27,223 nucleotides of DNA from Bacillota bacterium (GTDB lineage Bacteria; Bacillota; Clostridia; DSM-8532): the NCBI GenBank assembly GCA_023440865.1, contig JAEXRM010000008.1:1-27223 (forward strand). The letters run 5' to 3'. Of this stretch, positions 17,101 to 24,661 are shown one piece after another. Made by a program: the position numbers and the translations under genes. Within the stretch, counting starts at the first letter, position 1, and each line of letters begins with the position of its first letter. Below the pieces are notes generated by a model. That model had not been told where the DNA came from, searched no databases, and was given only the letters and a program-made list of their open reading frames with translations.

Positions 17101-19880
17101 CTCACCTTGCAGGTGCCCGACAACCATACATAGCTGACCGTGACGTTGAGTACGGCGCTCGTGATATTGCCCTGCAGGCCGAGTGCCGACAGGTCAAACT
17201 TCATGTATGCCTCGCGGGTACCCGCCGGCACCGCGTTGGGATCGCTGTTGAGCTGAAGGGAATCGCCACTGAACCAAGTGCCGTTGTATGTCTGCGTGTC
17301 ATCAAAATTCACATCGGGATACGCACTGTCGACAAAGGTGTCCTCCGCGACCTGCACCGTGCGGACTTCCCCCTGGTCCGTCTCAATTCTCATCTGTGCC
17401 TTGCCGGCATGGTTGCTGCTCCGGATGCGCATCAGCGTGCTGGCATCGCTGAACAGGTAACTTGCGGTCAAGTCGCCGGACACGACGGATTGAACATCTT
17501 CCGTCACGTCAATCGCGTATATCCCCGCGCCTGTGACGGACACGGTCGCCAGCGGCGTGACCTCCGTTTCGACAATGGCGTTGTCATCGATCACATACGG
17601 GTTCATAACATACACGGTCGCCGACGTGTTTGAAGCCCCCGTCATGAAACGGATGGTGCGGCTTGTCCATTGCGTGCTGCTGACAGTTGCAGTCATATCC
17701 TGCCCGCCATATGCCTTGACGCCTGCTGTGGCAGGATTGGCGCTGTCCCTCGCCTTCATCCACACATTGAAGTCATAGGCCGTATTGGGCGTCAGGCCCG
17801 TGATCGTCTGCTCGGCCAGGCCGTTCCCGGCCAGCTTGATGCCATGATGCTGGTTTCTGATGTCCAGCGACGTACTCCAGGTCCAGGGATTGTCCTCGGT
17901 CACCTCGGTGTTTCTGCTTGTCACCCAGCCATATGTACCATCAATCTCAAACCCGCCGTTTCGCACCCGGTTCGCATACGCGGTCTCCCGATGCTGGAAT
18001 ACAGGTTGTGGCGGGGATGCGAAGTCATGTCCGGCTGAAAAGGGGGTGACGCCATACTCGTACGCACCGATATCCGGCGCGGCACCCGCATGCCCATCCG
18101 TGATGCCGGGAATGACCGTGCCCATGTCGATGGCGATGGAGTCGGCATGCAAGGAGAAGTCCTGCAGGGAAGCGTCGGCGAACACATCCGCGCCGGCATG
18201 CTCCAGATTCGTCACAAGGTCCGCCTTGCTCATGTTCGATTCCAGCTCGCCTGCCAGGATGTTGTTGTAGATGCGGGTTCCATACAGGTCATTGTCATAC
18301 GCGAGTCCGTACGTGCTGATATTCCCGGTGCCCGTGCCGCATGTGTTGTTGAACACCAGGTGGTAGTTGTCGGGGTTGTTGACGTTGATGCCGGATCCGC
18401 CGCCCATGTCCCATATGACATTGTGATGCACCAGAAAATTCGAGGTGAAGGCATCAAGGTATATGCCGGATATGTAGTTTCCTTGGGCGTCATGTACCTT
18501 GTTGTACCGGATTTCGGTTCCCTGTCCGTCATGGTCGGCAATGTAGATGCCGCCCAGATCGCTGATGATCCGCGCAAAATCATAAATGTCGTTGTGCTCG
18601 ATGATGCTGTCCCTGCAGGAGGGAACAATGCCCTTTGCCGTCCTGTTGATCGTGTTGTGGCTGATCAGGTGGCGGTCTCCGGAGAGATTGAGGGAGCCGT
18701 GCCAGGTGGCCGCGTAGTTGCCGTCATGCAGATGGCAGTTGATGACGCGGTTGTCGCTTCCGGTTACGTTCAGCAGCGGCGAGGCACTATATGCGACCTC
18801 ACAGCTGTTCATCTCATTGAACGAACCGTTCAGGCTCATCCCCTTGTGCACACCCTCGGCATACCCTCCCGTAAACAGGCTGTGTGCGACATACGACATC
18901 TTCATGTTCCGCAGCGTGACACGACTGGTGCTGTCCGTCGTGTTCACAATGGACGCATGCGTGTCGAGACCATCCAGCACGATATTGCTTTTGCCTGCCA
19001 GGTCGAAGGAATAGAAGCGGCGCTTGACCTCAATCGCCATCGTATTCGGATCCACGCCGCCCGGCGCATATAGATGCATGCGCTGCTGCGCCTGGTCGTA
19101 CCACCATTCCCTTTCGGCGTCTAGCAGGCACCTGTTGCCCTGAATGTAATAGGGATTGCCCTGTTTGAGATTGTATTCCGACGAATCCGCCGCCGAAGGC
19201 ATGATCGTCAAGGTTTTGGATGCCTCATCGAAGCTGCTGACCGTTCCTTGAAAGCCGACCCATTCGGGACCACCGGCATACCAGATGCGGGCACCTGCCA
19301 GCAGTTGTCCCGCATATCCGGGAAGCTGGCTGTCCTTGAGCGTCGTATGCGTTCCCACCTCGACACGGGCAAAGGTCGGTTCCATCAAGGTGCCCGTATT
19401 GTTGGGCCAGCGGGCGAGGTCCATCACCTGGTCATTGGCGAAGACCTGATTCCCAAGACTGAGCGTCCACGGGACGGGGGCCTGATAGATGCTGCCCTCT
19501 TCCAGCGTCCAGCCTGTCACAAGATCCGTTCCCGTGATCACCACATCCTCATTGCCATAGGCGCGGTATGTGATTTTTTGCGTATCGGTTCCCGAGTTGG
19601 CGGGAGTCACCGTTTCCCGGTATGTGCCGCCCCGGATTTCACATGTATCGCCCGGCTGCAGAACAAGCCCGGCACGTTGTATCGTCTTCCATGGATTTGC
19701 GAACGATCCGTCGCCGTTTTGGTCGTCGCCCGATGAGGCGGAAACATAGTATGTGTTGTCCTGCGCATGGACGGGCAGCGGGCCCTGAGGGACCAGAACG
19801 GCTGCAAGCAGCGCAGCTGTCAGAACCAGACACTCCACCCGTCTCCAGAAACCAGCGGTCGGAAAAACGCCCATTTTCAT
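14142..19880 (-). CDS. Giant secreted parallel beta-helix protein with CBM4/9-like and CBM96/DNRLRE-type modules
   Basis: A 1912-residue exported protein, probably a polysaccharide lyase or glycosidase of unassigned family. Signal peptide about 1-40 (ends VHAQ). A right-handed beta-helix runs from YYVSASSGDD (44) to DIGAYEYG (610), with repeated short N-rich rungs. Next are a CenC/CBM4-9-like module (about 636-775, NGGFE start), two DNRLRE/CBM96-like units (778-1118), a FIVAR-like helical spacer (1130-1283), a lectin-like beta-sandwich (about 1285-1467), an Ig/cadherin-like domain (1468-1556) and two more DNRLRE-like units (1562-1912). It ends TWNNRPAP with no sortase or SLH anchor. ATG at 19880 follows GAGGGGG; earlier in-frame ATGs at 19898 and 19895 lack a site. 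It has its own promoter at 19928-19956. Confidence 0.9.
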   Translation of the reverse strand: MKMGVFPTAGFWRRVECLVLTAALLAAVLVPQGPLPVHAQDNTYYVSASSGDDQNGDGSFANPWKTIQRAGLVLQPGDTCEIRGGTYRETVTPANSGTDTQKITYRAYGNEDVVITGTDLVTGWTLEEGSIYQAPVPWTLSLGNQVFANDQVMDLARWPNNTGTLMEPTFARVEVGTHTTLKDSQLPGYAGQLLAGARIWYAGGPEWVGFQGTVSSFDEASKTLTIMPSAADSSEYNLKQGNPYYIQGNRCLLDAEREWWYDQAQQRMHLYAPGGVDPNTMAIEVKRRFYSFDLAGKSNIVLDGLDTHASIVNTTDSTSRVTLRNMKMSYVAHSLFTGGYAEGVHKGMSLNGSFNEMNSCEVAYSASPLLNVTGSDNRVINCHLHDGNYAATWHGSLNLSGDRHLISHNTINRTAKGIVPSCRDSIIEHNDIYDFARIISDLGGIYIADHDGQGTEIRYNKVHDAQGNYISGIYLDAFTSNFLVHHNVIWDMGGGSGINVNNPDNYHLVFNNTCGTGTGNISTYGLAYDNDLYGTRIYNNILAGELESNMSKADLVTNLEHAGADVFADASLQDFSLHADSIAIDMGTVIPGITDGHAGAAPDIGAYEYGVTPFSAGHDFASPPQPVFQHRETAYANRVRNGGFEIDGTYGWVTSRNTEVTEDNPWTWSTSLDIRNQHHGIKLAGNGLAEQTITGLTPNTAYDFNVWMKARDSANPATAGVKAYGGQDMTATVSSTQWTSRTIRFMTGASNTSATVYVMNPYVIDDNAIVETEVTPLATVSVTGAGIYAIDVTEDVQSVVSGDLTASYLFSDASTLMRIRSSNHAGKAQMRIETDQGEVRTVQVAEDTFVDSAYPDVNFDDTQTYNGTWFSGDSLQLNSDPNAVPAGTREAYMKFDLSALGLQGNITSAVLNVTVSYVWLSGTCKVSAISHDSWQEDSLTWSGRPVPAGSLTEVDAIGSSVITGAGLYAIDVTDNVRTAYATDRVASYLLNGASTLMHVANSSHAGRARIEIVTDRNTTYTVNVTEDTYVNDAYPGTNFNTNQSQVLELNQSPTTRPPGIREGYMKFDLGALTLDGAIVSAVLRYRVTYVWQTGTLTCNAISNDLWREDTLTWNRRPMPPVDPAPPVLADDAGLTLALGQHQAIDMLKSTILKALSARQAAPASMPAVVSGAFASEIEVARLVAADPDATLAEVDAAAASLALAEGCFKARSTLAGEIETANGLFADAAVGTDHFQYPAAAKTLYGSVIAQAQAVLELPGATQAQVEAMTTELLSAGMGFRGAIILPDIDHMTRVPVKGMLGNIGGFTPMVVRNGDDTDFTETITRYTAQTFDNELVAFDMTYQGDFAWPGFLLRSQVTQGYPWSSDSDYFIIFNGTNWEAQKWIDGKQAMYHTFPNTLLTQQQVSYRVVVGAVRYEVGGRSCIRLLCYVDGEKAFDFLDTENPLLDPGYFAVCATGAGDLMRLRAENTCPVLAGIGDREIDEGERLQFHVTGVDPEGDDVLLSASNLPDGAVFIPETGMFSWMPDHTQSGAYQVSFSAGDASLVDTETITVTVHDCRELDPLGTLVVTGAGVCSFDVTDDIAAAYEGDRTASYLLNRASTLIRIAGSNSADKAVLEIVTEQGTAYAVDVSEDTFVHSAYPNTNFDDAKSVNGEWYNGNISLKYDPVSSPQDIREGYLKFDLHEVQLDGNIASAVLHMKITYVWQGGYFTVNAITEDGWQEDELVWDNKPDLAYRDAAAAPLGTCLVAGTGTASLDVTGDIQSAYRDDGVASYLFSDASTLMKIASTNSANRALVEITTDQGTMYSVYATEDAYAYNAYPDTNFDDSRTLAGTWYGGAYLQVKHDPVASPSDIMQGYVKFDLGTLALDGDIVSAVLKVHVVYVWQGGHFTVRHVANDAWGEDTLTWNNRPAP

Positions 19881-19898
19881 ATGCAGCCCCCTCATCAT

Positions 19899-19924
19899 GA
19901 CAGGTACGCGCTCCGGTACCTGTC
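19899..19924. promoter_or_regulatory. 9-bp palindrome at the predicted transcription start of the beta-helix gene
   Basis: GACAGGTAC and GTACCTGTC (19899-19907 and 19916-19924) flank eight bases. The palindrome starts about four bases past the -10 box and ends just before the ribosome site, so it could be an operator or a 5' mRNA hairpin. Confidence 0.55.
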
Positions 19925-19927
19925 CAT

Positions 19928-19956
19928 ATCATAAGAAGGCTGTGGATCATGGACAA
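19928..19956 (-). promoter_or_regulatory. Sigma-70-type promoter of the beta-helix gene
   Basis: Minus-strand TTGTCC (19951-19956) and TATGAT (19928-19933) are separated by exactly 17 bases. They match four and five of six consensus positions. The ATGGCG-containing element lies 26 bases upstream of the -35 box. Confidence 0.65.
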
Positions 19957-20037
19957 TTGCACATTGACGCTTTTCTTGAAAACGCCATTATGAAAAGGTG
20001 TTGCAAGAACCTTCCCCCGGCCGCCGACCCGCCCGGT

Positions 20038-22389
20038 TCAACGAAGGCCGGCACCGTGCCGGTAATCTCCCGGCGTCACACCATATGTCTTCTTGAAGGT
20101 GCTGTAGAAATATTCCTTTGTCGCCCAGCCGACGCTCTCGAGAATTTTTTCGATCGCGTCATCCGTTTCCCGCAGCAACAAGGCGGCTTTTTCCAGCCGA
20201 ACCTGCTTGATGCGGTTCGTGATGGACATGCCGGCGTGCCTTCTGTAGATGCGGTTGACATAGCTCTGCGCCAATCCGAACTTCTCGGCGATGTCCGCGC
20301 TGGACAAGGTGTCGAACATGTAGCTGGCTTCGATGTAGTCATTGATCTGCCGGATGGACCGGCTGTTCTTGTCGCTCCTCAACCCATCGAGCTCATGCCC
20401 GATATCCATGAACACCTGGTGGAACTCGCGATCGATCTCCTCGATCGTCTCGCACCGGACCAGCTGCTCGTTCACCGCGACAAAATCAATTCCAAACTCA
20501 ACCCCCATGTTCTTTTCCATCATGACGAGCGTGTTCATGATCAGGGAGTTCAAGTAGAGGACTGTATAAACCACGGTGCGGTAGTTCGTGGCTCGCACGC
20601 TCTGAACGATGTGCCGGCAGGCGGCTTCCGCCTTTTCGCAACTGCCTGACTTGATCGCGTCGAGCATCGCCTCGATCGACTCGCCCTTATACACATCGGT
20701 AGCGGCATCCTGGTCCTCTCTTCCTTCCATCGCCAAGATGCAGCCATGTCCATGGACCAGCCTCTGCCTGGACAGCGCCAGCGTCTCATGATAGGCCTCG
20801 CCGATCGCATAAAGGTTCTCGGCCATGTCGCTGATGAATGCCGAAAGTCCGATCCCCGCGAATTTCGAATACTCATGCTGGACGGACCGGATGCAAGATT
20901 CCAGGTGCGCAACCAGGGATGCGTCATCCGCACACGCCCGCTCAAGGGAAATGATGGTCGTGGTGCAGTCCTCCCCAGAATCCACCGCCTCGCATAGCGG
21001 AAACCGGCTTGCGACGATTTCCCTTGTCATGTTGTTCAATGCGAACTTGTAGAGTTCCCGATCCTCCTGGTTGTACCGTTCGAGGTACTCACGCTCATAC
21101 CGGTCGATCTTCAGGATGAAGAGAATCGCGGGCTTGCCGGGATCAAGAGCGATCCCGTGCGCGCCAAAAAGTTCATGTGCCTGCGTATTCCCGAAATCAC
21201 CATTCCGCAGGAGATTGTACAGGATTCGGTTTTTCTCGTGCTGCCTGCTTGTTCTCCTGTAGCTCTCCAGTCCATCCCGTTCCCGATACACGGTCTCATA
21301 GCTGTCGGCAATGCTTTTGAACTCGCGGATGTGTCTGTAGTCGCTGTTGTCCGAGAACTCATGCTTCTGCAGGACGCTCTTGAGCCGGTGAACGGGTGCA
21401 TACAGGGCGTTGGATAGAAAGTAGGCGGCGATGGCGGCGCCGACAAGAATCAAGCCAAACAGGCCGATCGAGATCATGATGATGTGCTGCAGCACGACGG
21501 TGACGTTCTCATAGGAGGTCTCATTGATGAATGTCCATTTCAGTGCGGCAGACCGGACATACGTGACCAGCTTTTTCGAACCCTGCGCGTCGGCGATGAA
21601 ATACCCGGACCGCGTCCTGGCATCCAGGGCTTTTCTGACGTACTCCCTGTCGCCGACCGGCTCGAGAAAATCCAGCGTGTCCTGGCTGCCGCTGACCATC
21701 CCCGCCATGTCCACGCTGTATGTGTTCCCTGGCACAAAGACCCGGTTACCCGAGATTTGCGGCTCACGGAACAGGATTCTGGTATCGATGTTGACGACGA
21801 CACCATATGGCAACCGGGTTTCCGATTCCCGTTCCCCCTTGAGCAGGTAGGAGTAGACGGGAACAAGCGCATCCGGCCTGCTTTCCGAGTCAGGCATCAA
21901 TCTCGGTATCGGGTGGTTTGCCGCCGCATCGCCATCTTTGAGCAGCGCGACGACTCCCTCGTCATGCGGTACGCCCTTTCGGATCAGCGTGTCCTTCTCG
22001 CCGAAGAGATAGTAGGTGTCGATCTCCGGGTTGTATATGCAGATGGAGTGCACATACGGATTGGACGCAAGGACCCGCTCGATCGCCTTGATGTCCCTGA
22101 TCAGCTCATTGAGCTCGCCGCTTCTCGTGTACATCAGCCGCTGGGCGGAAAGATGCTGAAAAACGGATTTCACATAGAAGGTCGTGTTGAGGTTGATCTG
22201 CTCGACATGCTCGCTCGTCTCTTCCAGCAGCGCCGTATTGAAGTCGAAGAGCTGGTTGAGGCTGTGACTCCTGAAGGCAGCATAAAAAAAGCCTGACAGC
22301 GTGATCAGAAGGCCGAGGGACAACAGCACGATATTGACGTATATTTTCAGAAAGAAGCCTTTTTCCTTATTCCTGCCAAAATGCTTCAT
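20038..22389 (-). CDS. Membrane-bound dCache sensor with AraC DNA-binding domain
   Basis: A 783-residue one-piece sensor and transcription regulator. One transmembrane helix at about 12-38, an extracellular dCache-like region at 41-296, a second helix at about 301-326, then a HAMP-like linker, a middle cytoplasmic region and a C-terminal AraC double helix-turn-helix from about 685 (SSADIAEKFGLAQSYVNRIY; later GWATKEYFYSTFKKTYGVTPGDYR). There is no receiver domain, unlike true YesN. Such proteins commonly activate neighbouring sugar-use genes on sensing extracellular ligand. The chosen ATG (22389) overlaps the esterase stop by 23 bases; an upstream in-frame ATG at 22440 is possible. A weak hairpin followed by TTTT (19993-20013) may end the transcript. 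Confidence 0.9.
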   Translation of the reverse strand: MKHFGRNKEKGFFLKIYVNIVLLSLGLLITLSGFFYAAFRSHSLNQLFDFNTALLEETSEHVEQINLNTTFYVKSVFQHLSAQRLMYTRSGELNELIRDIKAIERVLASNPYVHSICIYNPEIDTYYLFGEKDTLIRKGVPHDEGVVALLKDGDAAANHPIPRLMPDSESRPDALVPVYSYLLKGERESETRLPYGVVVNIDTRILFREPQISGNRVFVPGNTYSVDMAGMVSGSQDTLDFLEPVGDREYVRKALDARTRSGYFIADAQGSKKLVTYVRSAALKWTFINETSYENVTVVLQHIIMISIGLFGLILVGAAIAAYFLSNALYAPVHRLKSVLQKHEFSDNSDYRHIREFKSIADSYETVYRERDGLESYRRTSRQHEKNRILYNLLRNGDFGNTQAHELFGAHGIALDPGKPAILFILKIDRYEREYLERYNQEDRELYKFALNNMTREIVASRFPLCEAVDSGEDCTTTIISLERACADDASLVAHLESCIRSVQHEYSKFAGIGLSAFISDMAENLYAIGEAYHETLALSRQRLVHGHGCILAMEGREDQDAATDVYKGESIEAMLDAIKSGSCEKAEAACRHIVQSVRATNYRTVVYTVLYLNSLIMNTLVMMEKNMGVEFGIDFVAVNEQLVRCETIEEIDREFHQVFMDIGHELDGLRSDKNSRSIRQINDYIEASYMFDTLSSADIAEKFGLAQSYVNRIYRRHAGMSITNRIKQVRLEKAALLLRETDDAIEKILESVGWATKEYFYSTFKKTYGVTPGDYRHGAGLR

Positions 22390-23311
22390 GCCCCACCCGC
22401 TGCACATCATCGCCGAACCGCATCCGGCACAGCCATGCATCCATATCCCCCAACACGCCCAGAACGTTCTCCGTCTTTTCCTGGTAGCCGAACAGTATGA
22501 ATGCGTGGTCGTACGAGGGGTACAGGATCAAATCCGCCCGATTCCCCGCATTGGCGTACTGCTCGAACAAGCGGACAGATTGCTCCGGATCCGCCACCTT
22601 GTCTTCCAGTCCATGCATGATCAGCATCGGGGGTTGTCCCTTGTCAATGTTGAACAGCGGCGACAGCCGCCTGCACAAGCCCCGGTGCCGCATCCACCCC
22701 TCAACCGCGTCGTCCTTCTGCACATGCGTCGCCACCTGGCCGGAGGGAACAAACTCCCTCCATTTCCCTGTCATGTCGACAATGCCGTTGCAAATGACAA
22801 CCGCATTAGGTTGACCAGATCGTACTGCATCCTCCCGGGCAATGTCAAATCCGACCGCCGTCGCAAGGCAGGCGGCCAGGTGCCCGCCCGCCGAATCACC
22901 CGCAACGACGATCTTGTCAGGATCAATCCCCCATGCGTCCGCCTGCTCCCGGACATAACGGACAGCCGCCCTGCAGTCCTGCAGACAGTCGATGAGGGTG
23001 CTTCCCCGGCCGCCCCCCTTCGACTCCAGCAGGCGGTATTCCACGCTGCATGCAACCATGCCCCTCATGGCGAAATAATTGCAGTGCGGGAGGAAGTACT
23101 CCGGCTCTCCGCCGATCCAGCTGCCGCCGTGGATCCATAAAATGGCAGTTCTCCTGTCGGAGGGGTTCCAGCCCGGCGGTTTCTTCACCAGCAGCTTGAG
23201 TGCCCTGCCAGCCTCCTGCCTGTAGATACAGGACTCAAAGTGCCTGTCGAGCAGATCCTTTCCCATCCGGTGGTCCGCAAGAACCGATATATCCACGCCC
23301 CGACTTGTCAT
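22367..23311 (-). CDS. Alpha/beta hydrolase, hormone-sensitive-lipase/BD-FAE-like esterase
   Basis: A 314-residue cytoplasmic serine esterase. The oxyanion motif is HGGSW (61-65), the nucleophile S140 in GDSAGG, the acid D237 (HGLEDK) and the base H269 (YDHAF). It resembles carbohydrate feruloyl/acetyl esterases that lack signal peptides. The ATG overlaps the stop of the SemiSWEET-like gene (ATGA), and its own 3' end overlaps the regulator gene, so all three are one translationally coupled operon. It is the third signal-less esterase of the locus. Confidence 0.88.
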   Translation of the reverse strand: MTSRGVDISVLADHRMGKDLLDRHFESCIYRQEAGRALKLLVKKPPGWNPSDRRTAILWIHGGSWIGGEPEYFLPHCNYFAMRGMVACSVEYRLLESKGGGRGSTLIDCLQDCRAAVRYVREQADAWGIDPDKIVVAGDSAGGHLAACLATAVGFDIAREDAVRSGQPNAVVICNGIVDMTGKWREFVPSGQVATHVQKDDAVEGWMRHRGLCRRLSPLFNIDKGQPPMLIMHGLEDKVADPEQSVRLFEQYANAGNRADLILYPSYDHAFILFGYQEKTENVLGVLGDMDAWLCRMRFGDDVQRVGHEAFWQE

Positions 23312-23601
23312 GACGCGTCCCCGATGCGGGCGGTCTCCAGCGCGTCACGCCTTGCATTGCGCATATAAAGCAACAGGTCGATCCCCACCATGAACAGGTT
23401 GATCAGGTAGAATACGACCACGTAATTGGTCTTGCCGCCGAGAACCTTGGAAAGGATACCGCATGTGTATCCGAACATGATCATGACAAGGAAAACCAGA
23501 CTCTTGCCTTTCGCCGTTCCCGCCCTGTACGACTTCGCGATCGATATGGGCCAGGAGAAGCCAAAGCTGACAACCATGAAAACCTCCAGCAGATCCGCCA
23601 T
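23308..23601 (-). CDS. Small three-helix membrane protein, SemiSWEET/PQ-loop-like
   Basis: A 97-residue protein with three hydrophobic helices (about 3-24, 34-53, 58-80), the size and topology of a SemiSWEET half-transporter. The stretch SWPISIAKSYRAGTAKGKSL resembles the PQ-loop pattern (proline, then charged loop, then S-L-x-F-L), though the PQ pair itself is WP. SemiSWEETs dimerise to carry sugars; the assignment here rests on this resemblance alone. GGAGG precedes ATG at 23601. It opens an operon with the esterase and sensor-regulator and faces the divergent LysR gene. Confidence 0.65.
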   Translation of the reverse strand: MADLLEVFMVVSFGFSWPISIAKSYRAGTAKGKSLVFLVMIMFGYTCGILSKVLGGKTNYVVVFYLINLFMVGIDLLLYMRNARRDALETARIGDAS

Positions 23602-23620
23602 TTCCCCACCTCCTGGGGCT

Positions 23621-23649
23621 ATTCTATCTGCGGCATACTATTCTGTAAA
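23621..23649 (-). promoter_or_regulatory. Promoter of the SemiSWEET-esterase-regulator operon
   Basis: Minus-strand TTTACA (23644-23649) and TAGAAT (23621-23626), spaced by 17 bases, each match five of six consensus positions. Transcription would start near 23614, leaving a very short leader with the ribosome site almost at the 5' end. Confidence 0.5.
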
Positions 23650-23662
23650 ACATATGATGTTA

Positions 23663-23690
23663 TATAATGACCATACATTTCAGTATATGC
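23663..23690. promoter_or_regulatory. LysR promoter region with candidate LysR box
   Basis: A plus-strand TATAAT at 23663-23668 could be the -10 box of the LysR gene, though no good -35 is seen. Next to it, ATAC-N6-GTAT (23673-23686) is a dyad resembling the T-N11-A boxes bound by LysR proteins. It lies in the divergent gap 23602-23721. Confidence 0.4.
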
Positions 23691-23721
23691 TTGAGGCATC
23701 ATTCCGCGAACGAGGTACAAC

Positions 23722-24570
23722 ATGGAGCTCTTGCAACTCAAGTACTTCAAAACCGCCGCTGTTCTGGAGAACATATCCAAGGCCGCATGCGCCAATGGGA
23801 TTCCCCAATCGGCGATGTCGAAGACGATTTCCCGGCTCGAAAGGGAGATCGGGGCAAGCCTGTTTGACAGAAAAGGCAACAGGCTGTATCTGAATGATCA
23901 CGGCAGGCTTTTCCTGGCCGCCATCGAAACCGCGCTCGATTCCATCGAGGGCGCGGTGAAGGCAATCAGGGACAGTGACACCGTCAATGGAGAAATTCGG
24001 CTGCTGGTGCTCTGCAACAGGCGACTGGTCACGGAAAAGATCGCCTCCTTCAGAAGCACCTGCCCGAATGTCACCTTCTCCATCAGCCACAGCCCTCATG
24101 ACAACCCAAAGGATTTCGACTTCTGCATCACGGGAAAGAATCATTTGCCGCGTGATTTTCAGTGCGAGGTGCTTCTGGAGGAAAAGTACAAAGTCGCCGT
24201 TGGCGCCGATCACCCCTTGCACGACGCGTGCATGCCGGTTTCACTGGCGGCTCTGGCGCACGAGAAATTCGTCTGCATGTCGGATAAAACGCTGCTGATG
24301 AAAGACACCCTGACCTTCTTCGCGCTTGCCGGAATCAACCCCGTCGTCAGCATCACCTGTGACGATCCGTACTATGTGCGGCAATACGTGGAGATGGGCA
24401 TGGGGATCGCAATCATTCCAGAAAACTCATGGGGCAACCTCTTCGACCGGAACACCATGCTGCTCGATATCAAGGAATCGTACGCGCAGCGGGCCGATGT
24501 GATCGGCTACCGGCAGAACAGACGCTTCACCAGCGCCATGCATGCATTTCACACGCACATGATGTCATGA
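23722..24570 (+). CDS. LysR-family transcriptional regulator
   Basis: A 282-residue regulator. The N-terminal winged helix-turn-helix (1-60; LQLKYFKTAAVLENISKAA, then QSAMSKTISRLEREIG, LFDR) is classical for LysR, and residues 90-282 form the effector-binding periplasmic-protein-like fold. An AGGT site precedes ATG at 23722. It is divergent from the SemiSWEET-esterase-regulator operon, the usual arrangement for a LysR protein that controls its neighbour and itself. The ligand is unknown. A 91-bp gap separates it from the convergent hydrolase gene; no clear terminator is seen there. Confidence 0.92.
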   Translation: MELLQLKYFKTAAVLENISKAACANGIPQSAMSKTISRLEREIGASLFDRKGNRLYLNDHGRLFLAAIETALDSIEGAVKAIRDSDTVNGEIRLLVLCNRRLVTEKIASFRSTCPNVTFSISHSPHDNPKDFDFCITGKNHLPRDFQCEVLLEEKYKVAVGADHPLHDACMPVSLAALAHEKFVCMSDKTLLMKDTLTFFALAGINPVVSITCDDPYYVRQYVEMGMGIAIIPENSWGNLFDRNTMLLDIKESYAQRADVIGYRQNRRFTSAMHAFHTHMMS

Positions 24571-24661
24571 ATCCATGGACCTCGATTCGATCCACCCGGT
24601 CATCGTGCGGATGGCCAGCGGCAGGTCTCCGAACTGGCAGTGGTTCTCGGCCTGCTCCCGC

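Noticed and set aside
18090..19073. 327-codon open frame on the plus strand
   Set aside because: Antisense to the beta-helix repeats, which explains its own repetitive Val/Asp-rich sequence.
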